From the NCBI RefSeq assembly GCF_010993745.1, contig NZ_WOTN01000001.1, positions 1,553,235 through 1,617,234 on the forward strand: DNA of 64,000 nucleotides, in the 5' to 3' direction. The translations under genes were made by a program, and so were the position numbers. This stretch comes from Fodinicola acaciae. GTDB taxonomy: Bacteria > Actinomycetota > Actinomycetes > Mycobacteriales > HKI-0501. Shown here piece after piece: positions 37,383-46,554 of this stretch; the first letter of the stretch is position 1, and each line of letters opens with the position of its first letter. The notes beneath the pieces are model-generated. The model was not told where the DNA came from, searched no databases, and saw only the letters and a program-made list of their open reading frames with translations.

Positions 37383-38194
37383 TCCCCACGGCATTCGATT
37401 ACGCCCGCGCCGAGTCCGCCGACGACGCCGTACGCCTGCTCGTCGAGCACGGCGACGACGCCAAGCTGATCGCCGGCGGCCATTCGTTGCTGCCGCTGAT
37501 GAAACTGCGGTTCGCCAGTCCGGCCATGCTGATCGACATCGGCCGGCTGACGGATCTTTCCTACGTACGCACCGAAGGCGACGAGGTCGCCATCGGCGCG
37601 TTGACCCGCTATTGCGACCTCGTCACGTCCGAGACGATCGCCACCGAAGCTCCGCTGATCGGCCGCGCCGCGTCGCTGGTCGGCGACCAGCAGGTGCGCC
37701 ATCGCGGCACGATCGGCGGCACGCTGGCGCACGGCGACCCGGCGTCCGACCTTCCTGGCGCGGTGCTGGCCACCGGTGGATCGTTGGTGGCACAGGGACC
37801 AAGCGGTCGGCGGACCATCGAGATGGCCGACTTCTTCCGTGGCTTCTTCGAAACCGCGCTGCAGCCGGACGAGTTGCTGGTGGAGATCCGGCTGCCTCGG
37901 CTGGCCGGCCGCGGCTACGCGTACGAGAAGTTCGTCCGGCGCGCCAACGACTGGGCCATCGTCGGTGTGGCCACTGTGGACGGTCGCGTCGCGCTGGTCA
38001 ACATGGGCCAGACTCCGTTGCGCGCCAACAAAGTCGAGGAGGCGTTGCGGTCCGGAGCGTCGGCCGCCGACGCCGCCGCGCTGGCGGCCGAGGACACCTC
38101 TCCCCCGGCCGACATGCATGCCGGCGAGGAGTTCCGCCGGCATTTGGCGCGGGTGCTGACGAAACGCGGGCTGCGCAAAGCCGGACGGGACTGA
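37379..38194 (+). CDS. molybdenum hydroxylase FAD-binding subunit (CoxM-like)
   Basis: 271-residue FAD subunit. FAD-binding loops are [13 protein letters not shown] near residue 32 and the region [17 protein letters not shown] near 115; the C-terminal CO_deh_flav_C domain follows. With the preceding genes it completes an L-S-M heterotrimer acting in the cytosol on an N-heterocycle or aldehyde. The last codons and stop lie inside a terminator hairpin. Confidence 0.94.
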   Translation: MIPTAFDYARAESADDAVRLLVEHGDDAKLIAGGHSLLPLMKLRFASPAMLIDIGRLTDLSYVRTEGDEVAIGALTRYCDLVTSETIATEAPLIGRAASLVGDQQVRHRGTIGGTLAHGDPASDLPGAVLATGGSLVAQGPSGRRTIEMADFFRGFFETALQPDELLVEIRLPRLAGRGYAYEKFVRRANDWAIVGVATVDGRVALVNMGQTPLRANKVEEALRSGASAADAAALAAEDTSPPADMHAGEEFRRHLARVLTKRGLRKAGRD

Positions 38195-38207
38195 AGCCCG
38201 TCCGGCT
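38179..38207. terminator. bidirectional terminator between CoxM-like gene and secreted-protein gene
   Basis: AGCCGGACGGG and CCCGTCCGGCT form a perfect 11-bp stem with a 7-base loop followed by TTT on the plus strand. The CoxM-like stop codon is in the loop and the convergent secreted-protein gene ends 12 bp away, so one hairpin can serve both. Confidence 0.8.
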
Positions 38208-38218
38208 TTTGCCGGATC

Positions 38219-39349
38219 TCAGCTCGGCAGCACGAAAAGCACGCCCATCTCGCCGGTTGGCGCGGCCTTGTTGGTGACCACCGCCTGGCCGGAGCGCACT
38301 TCGGTCTTCAGGTAGATGCTGAAAACCGGCACGCAGCCACCGGTCGTGCGTACCGCGACATTGGGGATGTTGTGGTAAAAGACGACGTGATGCAGCGCCG
38401 TGCTCACGGTCCGGCTCACCGGATACGTGCGTGTCTGGCACACGGCTCCGGTCGAGGTGAACTGGGTCGCGATCAGCGTCGTACGCACCGCAGCCGACGA
38501 TCCCCTGGTGCCACCGGGACAGCCGTATTTCCCGTCGCCGGACGTCTTGCAGACCGTGATCGACTGGTCGGCGAAGACGTTCAGGTTCTTCGTCCCCGCC
38601 GGCAAGCGCCAGAGATTCGAGACGCCGCGCACCGAGGCGTTGCCGGTGACTCGCGGCGTCCAGACCGCATGCCCAGCCTTCGCGAGCTGCTGACCGGACA
38701 CCACCTGCACACCGTTGGGTACGCTGCGACGGCCGACCTCCAGATGCCCGGAGGTGATGGAAAATCTGGTCGCCGGCGTGCCGAGCGAATGTGCGTACGC
38801 GTAAAGCCGGCACACGAGCGTGCCACGCGCGGTGGACGTGGCGAGCAGGCGAGCCGTGATCGTCGTGGACCGCTGGTAGTTCGTGCCGACGTTCTCGCCA
38901 TGCACGACCTTGCCGGCGTTTCTGGGGCCGTTTCCGCACTGCACCGAAGCGTCCACAATGGACCCGAGATTGGTGCTGGAAAACGCCAGCACGCCGGATA
39001 CGTACGTCCGCTGGCCGGCCACCACGTTGATCGTGACCGCGGCCAGCGGATAGACCGCGAACGCCGCGCCTTTCTGCGGCGCACGATAGGAAGTGGCCGG
39101 TGCCACCGTATCGTACAGGACCTCCCCGGCAGCGGCCGCCGGTGCACGCGCGGCCGATGCGGCCGGCGCCGGTGCATCGGCGGCCTCCGGCGCGGCCGCG
39201 GCGGCCGGCTCGTTCACTGCGGCCTGGGCGTCGGCGCTGGCCGGTGCCTTCTTCGTCGCGGCCGGAATGGTCACCGCGGCCGCCGCGACCGCTGCGCCGG
39301 TCAGGACCGTCGCCGCCACGGCGACGACCGCCAGACTTCGCAGTTTCAT
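38219..39349 (-). CDS. secreted protein of unknown function, paralogue A (376 aa)
   Basis: Exported protein I do not recognise. A signal peptide (LRSLAVVAVAATVLTGAAVAAAA) is followed by an Ala/Pro-rich spacer (about residues 25-70) that its neighbour lacks, then about 300 residues shared with paralogue B: EVLYDTVAPATSYRAP, AGQRTYVSGVLAF, IVDASVQC, KVVHGENVGTNY, SNLWRLPAG, FADQSITVCKTSGD and a final MGVLFVLPS. Five or six cysteines and many beta-type strands suggest a disulfide-stabilised beta fold. ATG 39349 with GGAGG upstream was chosen over an outer start. Confidence 0.75.
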   Translation of the reverse strand: MKLRSLAVVAVAATVLTGAAVAAAAVTIPAATKKAPASADAQAAVNEPAAAAAPEAADAPAPAASAARAPAAAAGEVLYDTVAPATSYRAPQKGAAFAVYPLAAVTINVVAGQRTYVSGVLAFSSTNLGSIVDASVQCGNGPRNAGKVVHGENVGTNYQRSTTITARLLATSTARGTLVCRLYAYAHSLGTPATRFSITSGHLEVGRRSVPNGVQVVSGQQLAKAGHAVWTPRVTGNASVRGVSNLWRLPAGTKNLNVFADQSITVCKTSGDGKYGCPGGTRGSSAAVRTTLIATQFTSTGAVCQTRTYPVSRTVSTALHHVVFYHNIPNVAVRTTGGCVPVFSIYLKTEVRSGQAVVTNKAAPTGEMGVLFVLPS

Positions 39350-39400
39350 GGCCTCCTTCGATCCCCTGCCCGCCCCAACCTTACCGAGCCGGCGCAACGG

Positions 39401-40393
39401 TCAGGTCGGCAGGACGAACAGGACACCCATCTCACCGGTCGGCGCGGCGTCGTTGGCCACCGCATCCTGGCCCGACGAGACTTCGATTTTCAAATAGATG
39501 CTGAAAACCGGCACACAACCACCGCTCGCCAGCACCGGAACCGTAGGAATATTGTGATAAAACACGTCGTGGTGCAGTGTCGTCGTGACGATTCTGCTGA
39601 CCGCGTACGTGCTTGTCCTGCAGACTCCACCGGTCGAGGTGAACTGCGTCGCATAGAGCGTCGTGTGCACCGCGGACGACGATCCGGTCGTGCCGCTCGG
39701 GCAACCGTAGACCGAGTCACCGGAGGTCTTGCATGCCGTGATCGACTGGTCGGCGAACACGTTCAGACTCGTCGACCCGGCCGGTGCGCGCCACAGGTTC
39801 GAATGACCCGGCAGGCTCTCGGTGCCGACGATGCGCGGCGTCCACACGGGACTGCCCACACTGGCGAGCTGCTGGGTCGACGCCGCCTGCACTCCACCCG
39901 GCACGCTGCGGCTGCCGACCTCGATATGTCCGGAAGTGATGGAAAACCGGGTCGCCGCCGTGGCGAGCGAGTGAGCGTACGCGTACAACGTGCAGACCAG
40001 CGTTCCGCTCGTCGCCGACGTGGCGAGCAGCCGGCCACTGATCGCCGCCGACGGCTCGTAGTTGGTGCCGATATTTTCGCCGTGTACGACCTTGCCGGCG
40101 TCATTGGTGCCGTTCTTGCACTGCACTGAAGTGTCCACAATGGACCCGACGGTGGAACTGGCGAAGGCGAGTACGCCGGACACGTACGTCCGCTGACCGG
40201 CCGCCACGTTGATGCTGATGGCCGCCAGCGGATACGCCGCGTAGTCCGCTCCTTCCTCCGGTGCACGGTAGGAACTGGCCGGTGACACGGTGTCGTACAG
40301 CACCTCGGCGGCCGACACAGGCGTGGCCGCGGCGCCGACCAGAACCGCGGCGGTGACTGCTCCGAGCAGGATGCTCCGCACGGGATGTCGCAT
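39401..40393 (-). CDS. secreted protein of unknown function, paralogue B (330 aa)
   Basis: Tandem paralogue of the preceding secreted protein, very similar over the whole mature part (TVSPASSYRAPEEGA, AGQRTYVSGVLAFASSTVGSIVDTSVQC, GTNYEPS, ATQFTSTGGVC, MGVLFVLPT). A normal signal peptide (ILLGAVTAAVLVGAAATPVSA) leads directly into the shared domain without the Ala/Pro spacer. The cysteines are conserved between the two. The 51-bp spacing suggests co-transcription. No catalytic motif is recognisable; a surface-binding or structural role is as likely as an enzymatic one. Confidence 0.75.
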   Translation of the reverse strand: MRHPVRSILLGAVTAAVLVGAAATPVSAAEVLYDTVSPASSYRAPEEGADYAAYPLAAISINVAAGQRTYVSGVLAFASSTVGSIVDTSVQCKNGTNDAGKVVHGENIGTNYEPSAAISGRLLATSATSGTLVCTLYAYAHSLATAATRFSITSGHIEVGSRSVPGGVQAASTQQLASVGSPVWTPRIVGTESLPGHSNLWRAPAGSTSLNVFADQSITACKTSGDSVYGCPSGTTGSSSAVHTTLYATQFTSTGGVCRTSTYAVSRIVTTTLHHDVFYHNIPTVPVLASGGCVPVFSIYLKIEVSSGQDAVANDAAPTGEMGVLFVLPT

Positions 40394-40443
40394 GGCCTAC
40401 TCCTCGTTCTCCTGCCCTGGCTGGGAAAGAGTGCTTGCCGATG

Positions 40444-42561
40444 TCAGCCGAGATAGTCGGCCAGCGTGCAGCCGTATGTCACGAACCTGTTCGGGATCTT
40501 CGTTTCGTGGCCATGCATCCACACGTGCGCGCGCAGATCGGAGTTCGGACACGGGTCTGCCGGCGGCGTGTAGCGGCCGAGATGTGTGCGGTTGGACTCG
40601 CCGGCCACGGCGAAGACCAGATACATCCGGCCGTCCGGTGCCGGCGCGAGCCGCAGCAGCGATCCTCCGGTACGCAGCACGGTTGCCTTGCCGGACAAGG
40701 CATCCACCATGAACAGCCGGCTGCCGGTCACGCCGTAGAGATAGCCGTCACGCCACACCAACGAGCCGTCCTGAGCGCCGGTGTCCGCGGTGAACATGGA
40801 AATCCGGCGAAGGACTTTCCCGGTGGACGGCTGGACGACGAAGACCGTGCCGTCGGCGAGGCCCCAGATGTTGCCGTCCGGGCCGATCGTCAGCTCGTTG
40901 ATGCTTTGCGCGCCGGCGACCGGATGGATCTCGGCGGTCTTCTGACCGGTCGCCGGATCAAACTGGAACAACACCGCCTCCGTTGCGCGGGGCTCGGTGC
41001 CCTGGCCACCGTCCACACTGGACCCTGCCCAGATTTTGCCGGCCACCGGCAGAATCGACGCGACGGTCTGGTCGGTCACGATGTTGCGATGTACGGTCAG
41101 CGATCCGGTCGCCAGGTCGTAGATGGTCAGAGCACCGCCGTAGAGGCCGTAATCCGGTGTCGTGCCGACGAAGAGCTTGCCGTCGTGCGGCACGACAGCG
41201 ACTGGCCGGTTTTGCTCGTACGCCTCCTTGAGGCTGAACAACAACTGTGGCGCGGCGGTCGAATGCGGATCCCACACCGAGAGCTGTCCGGACGGATACG
41301 TGCCGAAATAGACCTTGTCGCCGCTCCACGTCCAGTCCTCGACCTGTCCCGATCTCGCCGTCGCGGTGCTGGTGCCGGTCGCCGGGTCGTAGACGACGGT
41401 CGAGCCGTTCAGATACGCGTTGACGAAAACCTTGCCGTTGCTCGGATCGGCGAGCACGTTCATCAGCGGCACCGGCACGTACTCGAACGGCGACGACCAC
41501 TGCGTCACACCGCCGGTGGCCGGGTCGAAGCGGTAGGTGCCGCCGGAGTAGTTGCCGGCCAGGCCATACAGTTTCGGTCCGCCGTCCTCGTCCATCCAGC
41601 CGTACGCGATCGCCGCGCCACGGGTCAGCGTGACGTTCTTTCCGTTGTCGGTCACCGGAATCACCGCGTCCGTCGCCAGGTCATAGCGATAGAGCACCGA
41701 GGCAGTGGAGGTGAAATAGACCGAGCCGTCGTACACCGGCGACACACCGCGAGCGATGATCGGGAAACGCTGGACGGCCGCGCCGGTCGGATCCCGATAG
41801 GTCACCTGTTGGCCGGTGGCCGCGTCGAAAACCACCAGCTGGTTGTCGACATTTCCGAACACGCGGCCATTCGCGTAGTCGAGGTCGGAATATCCGTTGC
41901 CGGTGAAGCCAGCCGGGGTGATCTCGCGTTTTTCGCCCGTCGTCACGTCGATCCGGAACAGCCGCGCGTGCGGCGAGAGCAGGCCGGCGTACAGGACCTT
42001 GTGGTCGGGGTCGTACGCCGTCGCGCGTACGTACTGCTGCACCGTGTCGAGCGTGCCGAAATCGGTGACCTTGCCGCCGCCGGCGGGGTCGTAGCGAAAC
42101 GCGTGTGTGTTCGGATACGTGCCGCCGTAAATGACGCCGTTCTCGCCGGGCGTCAAGCCGTAGATGTACGCCTCACCGGCGATCGGCTGTCCCAGATCGG
42201 TGACGGAGCCGGTGGCCGGCGAATAGCGATAAAGCCGGCCGTTGCTGTAGCTGCCGACGTAAACGTTGCCGTCCGACGCGATCGTGATGGCCCAGGCGCC
42301 GGACGCGCCCGGCAGTGGGATCGCCTTCTTCAGCTGCTTGGTGTGCAGGTCGACGATGTTCAACCGGGCGTTTTCTCCCGCCGGCACGGCATAAACCACA
42401 TCGGAGCCATCGGGATCGTGACCGACGACGCCCTTCATGATGGTCAGAGAAGTCAGCGGTGTCCCCAGATCCTCCACCGGATCGGTCGCCGCGGTCGCGG
42501 GAACCGGTGAAAGTCCAAGAACCAGGGCGAAAACCAGCAGCACGGACCAGAACGTACGCAC
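40444..42561 (-). CDS. secreted beta-propeller protein (705 aa), paralogue of the Tat propeller
   Basis: Exported protein built of repeated four-strand blades such as GNVYVGSYSNGRLYRYSPATG, GVIYGGTYPNTHAFRYDPAG and GKVFVNAYLNGSTVVYDPATG, i.e. a beta-propeller of seven or more blades, possibly two. The Sec signal is FWSVLLVFALVLGLSPVPATA. GTG 42561 has GGAGG five bases upstream; the much longer open frame above it belongs to other genes. It ends the ABC importer / Gfo-Idh-MocA operon. It could bind or cleave a glycan (several lyase families are propellers), but no catalytic residue can be assigned. Confidence 0.8.
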   Translation of the reverse strand: MRTFWSVLLVFALVLGLSPVPATAATDPVEDLGTPLTSLTIMKGVVGHDPDGSDVVYAVPAGENARLNIVDLHTKQLKKAIPLPGASGAWAITIASDGNVYVGSYSNGRLYRYSPATGSVTDLGQPIAGEAYIYGLTPGENGVIYGGTYPNTHAFRYDPAGGGKVTDFGTLDTVQQYVRATAYDPDHKVLYAGLLSPHARLFRIDVTTGEKREITPAGFTGNGYSDLDYANGRVFGNVDNQLVVFDAATGQQVTYRDPTGAAVQRFPIIARGVSPVYDGSVYFTSTASVLYRYDLATDAVIPVTDNGKNVTLTRGAAIAYGWMDEDGGPKLYGLAGNYSGGTYRFDPATGGVTQWSSPFEYVPVPLMNVLADPSNGKVFVNAYLNGSTVVYDPATGTSTATARSGQVEDWTWSGDKVYFGTYPSGQLSVWDPHSTAAPQLLFSLKEAYEQNRPVAVVPHDGKLFVGTTPDYGLYGGALTIYDLATGSLTVHRNIVTDQTVASILPVAGKIWAGSSVDGGQGTEPRATEAVLFQFDPATGQKTAEIHPVAGAQSINELTIGPDGNIWGLADGTVFVVQPSTGKVLRRISMFTADTGAQDGSLVWRDGYLYGVTGSRLFMVDALSGKATVLRTGGSLLRLAPAPDGRMYLVFAVAGESNRTHLGRYTPPADPCPNSDLRAHVWMHGHETKIPNRFVTYGCTLADYLG

Positions 42562-42581
42562 GGCGCCTCCAGCGAGACGTG

Positions 42582-43364
42582 TCAGAGAGCAGTGTCGACG
42601 GCGGCGAGGAAGCTCACCGGCCGCAGCAGATCTTCGTACGACACCGGCGGTTTGCCGGTGCGCACCATGTCCAGGAACGCGTCCAGCCCGGGATGCAGAT
42701 AGTCCGGGCCGAGCGGCAGCTCGACCGCCGTCACCGAGGTTCCGGTGGTCAGCAGCACGTGGAACGGAACGACTTTTTCCACCATCTGTACGCAGACCGC
42801 GACCCTGCCCACAGTCGCGGTCGCAACTATCGCGCCGGAGACCCGGCGCACGTGCACATCGCTGACCGGTCCTGGCGCCAGGATCAGCGCCAGCTCGACC
42901 GGATGAATGCCGTAGAAGAAAACGCCGGCGTACGAACTGGCCGGATCCACCGGACCGGTGGTGACCACCGCGGTCGGCTGCCCGGTCAGCTCGCGCAAAC
43001 GTGGATGCCAGCGCAGAGCCGAAAAAGACGTGACCGGCGTGTCGCTCTGCTGCGCCGCGCCTACGATCGCCTCCGCGTCGGCAACACTGGCGGCGAGTGG
43101 TTTGTCGACGAAAACCGGCACGCCGGCCCGCAGGAACGGGATCGCCTGCCTGGCGTGCTGCCGGCCGTCGCGATCGGCCACGATCACCGCGTCGACCATG
43201 CCGAGCAGATCGTCGGCGCGATCGACCACAGTGGACACTCCGACATCCCGGGTCGCCTCCGCCACCGCCACGACGCGCGCATCGCCGGCTCGATGCTCGG
43301 CGTTGAAATAGCGTACGACGTGGTCGACGTGCGAGCTCTCGGTCCCCACGATGCCGACGTTCAT
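42582..43364 (-). CDS. Gfo/Idh/MocA family oxidoreductase
   Basis: 260-residue NAD(P)-dependent dehydrogenase. The N-terminal Rossmann fold shows VGIVGTESSHVDHV, an unusual variant of the GxGxxG loop, and the family signature VFVDKPLAASVADAEAIV with the K of the EKP/DKP motif near residue 97. The C-terminal domain is shorter than in most members (usual length 330-390). It touches the permease gene (start ATG at 43364 directly after its stop), which places it in the sugar importer operon and suggests oxidation or epimerisation of the imported compound. Confidence 0.85.
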   Translation of the reverse strand: MNVGIVGTESSHVDHVVRYFNAEHRAGDARVVAVAEATRDVGVSTVVDRADDLLGMVDAVIVADRDGRQHARQAIPFLRAGVPVFVDKPLAASVADAEAIVGAAQQSDTPVTSFSALRWHPRLRELTGQPTAVVTTGPVDPASSYAGVFFYGIHPVELALILAPGPVSDVHVRRVSGAIVATATVGRVAVCVQMVEKVVPFHVLLTTGTSVTAVELPLGPDYLHPGLDAFLDMVRTGKPPVSYEDLLRPVSFLAAVDTAL

Positions 43365-44168
43365 CTATTTCATCCCGCTCATCGTCACACCACGGACGAA
43401 ATAGCGTTGCAGGAGCAGATAGACCAGCAAGATCGGCAGGAACGTGATGACCGCCGCGGCCATCGTGACCGCCAGCGACACGTCTTTGGCCTGCAGGCTG
43501 TAAAGGCCGACGGTGAGGACGTAGTTGCCGGGCGATCTGGTGGCGACCAGCGGCCAGAGGAAGTCGTTCCAGTGCCAGAGAAACACGAACACGCCGAGCG
43601 TTGCGAGGATGGGCTTGCACTGCGGCAGGATGATCTGGAAGAAGATCCGCACCTCGCCGGCGCCGTCGATCTTGGCCGCCTCGATCAGCTCGTCGGGGAT
43701 GCCGATGATGAACTGCCGCATCAGGAAAAGTGCCTGCGCGTTGGCCAGCGTCGGCACGATCAGGCCGGTCATCGTGTCCAGCAGGCCGAGCTTGGAGATC
43801 AGGATGAACTGCGGGATCAGGGTCAGATGATAGGGCACCATCAGCATCGCGATGAACGTCCAGAACAGCACTTTGCTGCCGAAGAAGCGTTTTTTCGCGA
43901 AGGCGTACGCGGCGATGGACGCGAAGACCAGCACCAGCACGACCGAGATCCCCGAGTACGCCACCGTGTTGCCGATCCAGCGGCCCATGTCGCTGCCGGC
44001 CAGCGCCTCCGCGTACGCACCGAAATCGATGTGAATCGGCAGCAGCGACCCTGGCAGCGACAGCGGACGTCCGTGCTGCACGGACAGCACCACCATGACG
44101 TAGAACGGAAAAACCGTCGCCACCGCGACGAGCGCCAGCGGCAGGTGCGGCAGCAGTCGACGTCTCAC
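43365..44168 (-). CDS. carbohydrate ABC transporter permease (MalG-type)
   Basis: 267-residue inner-membrane permease with six hydrophobic segments and the EAA loop IEAAKIDGAGEVRIFFQIILPQCKP near residue 165. The N-terminal hydrophobic segment LALVAVATVFPFYVMVVLSV and the long periplasmic loop are typical of CUT1 MalG-like proteins. GTG 44168 with GGGAGGA upstream overlaps the stop of the partner permease gene. No ATPase gene is in the cluster, so a shared MsiK-type ATPase encoded elsewhere is inferred, as is common in actinomycetes. Confidence 0.92.
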   Translation of the reverse strand: MRRRLLPHLPLALVAVATVFPFYVMVVLSVQHGRPLSLPGSLLPIHIDFGAYAEALAGSDMGRWIGNTVAYSGISVVLVLVFASIAAYAFAKKRFFGSKVLFWTFIAMLMVPYHLTLIPQFILISKLGLLDTMTGLIVPTLANAQALFLMRQFIIGIPDELIEAAKIDGAGEVRIFFQIILPQCKPILATLGVFVFLWHWNDFLWPLVATRSPGNYVLTVGLYSLQAKDVSLAVTMAAAVITFLPILLVYLLLQRYFVRGVTMSGMK

Positions 44169-45100
44169 GAGTCCTCCCGGAAGAGCCGCCGCTGCCACAG
44201 CGAGACGACCAGCGTGATCGCGAAGAGCACCACACCGGCGGCACTCGCGTAACCGAAGTCGAAGTAGTGGAAGCCTTGGTCGTACAGGAAAAACACCAGC
44301 GAGTAGCTGGACCGCACCGGACCGCCGCCGGTCATCACGTAGACGATGTCGAAGACCTGGAACGACTGGATCAGCTCGAGGATCACGACGAAGAACAGTG
44401 CCGGTTTGAGCTGTGGCAGCGTGACGCGCCAGAACCGGTCCCACGCCGAGGCACCGTCGACCATCGCCGCTTCGCTGTATTCACGCGGAATCGCGAGCAG
44501 GCCGGCGAGCAGGATGAGCATGTCATAGCCGAAGCGCGTCCACACGCTCATCAGTGACAGCGACGGCAGCACCATCGCGCCGGAGGAGAGCCACGGCAGC
44601 GGACCAACGCCGATGGCACTGAAAAACCAGTTGAGCGGGCCATCGCCGGAATAAATCCACTGCCAGATCACCCCGCTGGTGATCAGGCTGGTGATGACCG
44701 GCAGGAAATACAACGCGCGATAGACCTTGATGCCGCGGATCGACCGGGCGCACAGCTGCGCCATCGCCAGCGACACGACGACCGTCAGCGGCACTGCGAT
44801 CAGCGTGTAGACGATGGTGACCTGCAAAGCGTTCCAGAACAACGAGTCGGCGAACAGCCGCTGGAAGTTTTCCAGGCCGCGCCACTGGATCGTGCCGGTG
44901 ATCCGGTATTTCACTAGTGACAGTAGCATTCCGGCGATCGCCGGGCCGATCCGGAAGACCAGGAACAGCAGCACGTACGGCAGCACGAAGACCAGCGCGA
45001 TCGCCGATCCGTCCCGCCGCATCCGCTGCCACCGCGACGGCGCGGCCGTACGTTTCGTACGGGACGCCGTCGCGGGGTCGGTCAGCAGCTCGGTCGCCAT
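44165..45100 (-). CDS. carbohydrate ABC transporter permease (MalF-type)
   Basis: 311-residue CUT1 permease with six membrane segments (first ALVFVLPYVLLFLVFRIGPA) and the EAA loop YSEAAMVDGASAWDRFWRVTLPQLKP near residue 215. It pairs with the overlapping MalG-type permease and the lipoprotein upstream. Four bases separate its start from the stop of the solute-binding protein gene, so the three form one message. Confidence 0.93.
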   Translation of the reverse strand: MATELLTDPATASRTKRTAAPSRWQRMRRDGSAIALVFVLPYVLLFLVFRIGPAIAGMLLSLVKYRITGTIQWRGLENFQRLFADSLFWNALQVTIVYTLIAVPLTVVVSLAMAQLCARSIRGIKVYRALYFLPVITSLITSGVIWQWIYSGDGPLNWFFSAIGVGPLPWLSSGAMVLPSLSLMSVWTRFGYDMLILLAGLLAIPREYSEAAMVDGASAWDRFWRVTLPQLKPALFFVVILELIQSFQVFDIVYVMTGGGPVRSSYSLVFFLYDQGFHYFDFGYASAAGVVLFAITLVVSLWQRRLFREDS

Positions 45101-45104
45101 CTCG

Positions 45105-46370
45105 TCAGCTGCGGGCCAGCAGCGCGTCGACCTCGGCAGCCGCCGCGTCCAGGGCCTGTTTCGGCGTGACCTTGCCCAGCAGCGCGGCCTGCAGGTGCGG
45201 CTTGATCAGGTCCATCAGCGCGCGACCCTGCGGGCTGATCACGCCCGGCCGCATCTGGTCGAGGTATTTCTCCTCGCCACCGACCAGCGGATCGCTCGCG
45301 TACAACGAGCCGACCGACTTGCGCGGCGGGAAGTAGCTGCGTGACTTGTCAAACTCCTTCATCTGCGCCGTAGACGTCACCCACTGGACCCACGCCTTCG
45401 CGGCGGCCGCGTTTTGGCTCGACTGCAACACCGACAAGCCACCGACGGTGCCATAGCCAACCGACTTGACGTCCTTGAGCGGCGGACCGACCTGGTAGTT
45501 TTCCTTGGACAGCTTGTACGTCGCCAGGTCCGCGGACGCGGTGGAGATCGTCACGCCGACCTTGCCCTGCGCGAACGGGCTCGTCTCGGCCTGCTGGGCG
45601 GCGGTCAGCGCGTCCTTCGGCGTGTAGCCGTTGTCGATGAGTTTCTTCACGAACTCAAGGGCTTTCAGGCCGGCCGCCGAGTTGATCGTGCACTTCTTCC
45701 CGTCGGCGGACAGCACCTCGCCACCGGCCTGCCAGAGCAACGGATAGAAGGTCTGGTTGAGCGTCTGCTTCGGGTCGCCGATGTAGTACGTCGCATAGTA
45801 GCCCTTGGCCTTGAATTTCGGTGCCGCGGCGAGCAGATCGTCCCAGGTCTGCGGGACCGAGGTGACGCCGGCGGCCTGCATGACCTTCTTGTTGACCATC
45901 GTCGTGGTGACCGACATCAGCAGTGGCACACCGTAGAGCTTGCCGTCGTACGTCATGGCCTGCAGCGCGTTGTCGCGGAAGTCGCTGCGATCGGAGCTGA
46001 TCACGTCCGTGACGTCCGCCAATGCGCCGGTGTCGGCGTACTGCGACAATTGGTCCGGAATAAGGTAAACCACGTCCGGACCCTTGTTGCCGGCGATCGC
46101 GGTGGTCAGCTGCTCGTCACGGTTGGCCCACGGCTGGACGACCACGTCCACGTTCACCTTGGGATATTTTTTCCGGAATTCCGCGACTTTCGGCTGCCAC
46201 CAGGTCTTTTCCAGGTCGGCACCGATCGGATAGATCCACATCGTCACCTTGCCGGACACCTGGGACGGATCGGACGGGACGCCGCCGCCGGACCCGCAGG
46301 CCGCCATGGCCGCCGCCAGCACGACGGCGGTGGCCAGCGCGCCGATCCGGCGGATCGGGTTCATCTGCAT
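45105..46370 (-). CDS. extracellular carbohydrate-binding lipoprotein of the ABC importer
   Basis: 421-residue family 1 solute-binding protein. The lipobox LAAAMAAC at about residue 20 marks it as a lipoprotein anchored outside the membrane; the mature part reads VTMWIYPIGADLEKTWWQPKVAEFRKKYPKVNVDVVVQPWANRDEQLTTAIA, typical of CUT1 sugar binders. ATG 46370 has GGAG upstream. It leads the importer operon, and its promoter (46427-46455) carries the shared inverted repeat, so expression should respond to the cluster's regulator. The sugar cannot be read from sequence. Confidence 0.93.
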   Translation of the reverse strand: MQMNPIRRIGALATAVVLAAAMAACGSGGGVPSDPSQVSGKVTMWIYPIGADLEKTWWQPKVAEFRKKYPKVNVDVVVQPWANRDEQLTTAIAGNKGPDVVYLIPDQLSQYADTGALADVTDVISSDRSDFRDNALQAMTYDGKLYGVPLLMSVTTTMVNKKVMQAAGVTSVPQTWDDLLAAAPKFKAKGYYATYYIGDPKQTLNQTFYPLLWQAGGEVLSADGKKCTINSAAGLKALEFVKKLIDNGYTPKDALTAAQQAETSPFAQGKVGVTISTASADLATYKLSKENYQVGPPLKDVKSVGYGTVGGLSVLQSSQNAAAAKAWVQWVTSTAQMKEFDKSRSYFPPRKSVGSLYASDPLVGGEEKYLDQMRPGVISPQGRALMDLIKPHLQAALLGKVTPKQALDAAAAEVDALLARS

Positions 46371-46397
46371 GTGTGTCTCCTCGTCCTGCCCCGGACG

Positions 46398-46429
46398 CAA
46401 TTACGGTCGTGGCCGAATTGGCCATGACC
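46398..46429. promoter_or_regulatory. operator site 1 (CAATTACGGTCGTGGCC plus inverted half)
   Basis: CAATTACGGTCGTGGCC (46398-46414) is followed by GAATT and GGCCATGACC, so 46405-46429 is an inverted repeat with 9 of 10 arm bases paired. It lies immediately downstream of, and touching, the -10 of the solute-binding protein promoter: the classic position of a repressor operator. The same motif occurs at 46522-46538, 51796-51811 and 51875-51889. Confidence 0.65.
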
Positions 46430-46455
46430 CTAGCCAGGCTTTAATTGGCGGTCAA
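46427..46455 (-). promoter_or_regulatory. promoter of the ABC importer operon
   Basis: On the minus strand TTGACC (46450-46455) and TAGGGT (46427-46432) are separated by exactly 17 bp, a good vegetative-type promoter. The same architecture (TTGACC, 17 bp, TAGCGT) precedes the Tat propeller gene. Confidence 0.65.
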
Positions 46456-46491
46456 TACCCGGCCGACAACTGGACCGCACCAGACTGCATA

Positions 46492-46538
46492 GTGACGTTC
46501 GGCCGACGATCGGCTATTTTCGGCATGACCGTTATTGG
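46492..46538 (+). promoter_or_regulatory. promoter and operator site 2 of the epimerase operon
   Basis: GTGACG (46492-46497), 17 bp, TATTTT (46515-46520) form a candidate promoter. Directly after the -10 lies GGCATGACCGTTATTGG (46522-46538), which read on the minus strand is CCAATAACGGTCATGCC, one more copy of the cluster motif. It is placed just as site 1 is on the divergent promoter. Confidence 0.55.
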
Positions 46539-46554
46539 CAACGAGGAGGCCTGG

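Noticed and set aside
34630-38194. True carbon monoxide dehydrogenase
   Set aside because: The active-site loop reads AYRGAGR, not AYxCSFR, so the cysteine that binds copper in form I CODH is missing.
42562-44244. Open minus-strand frame continuing more than 500 codons upstream of the Sec propeller gene
   Set aside because: It is read antisense or out of frame through the Gfo/Idh/MocA and permease genes, is Arg/Gly-rich nonsense, and a good GGAGG-GTG start with signal peptide lies at 42561.
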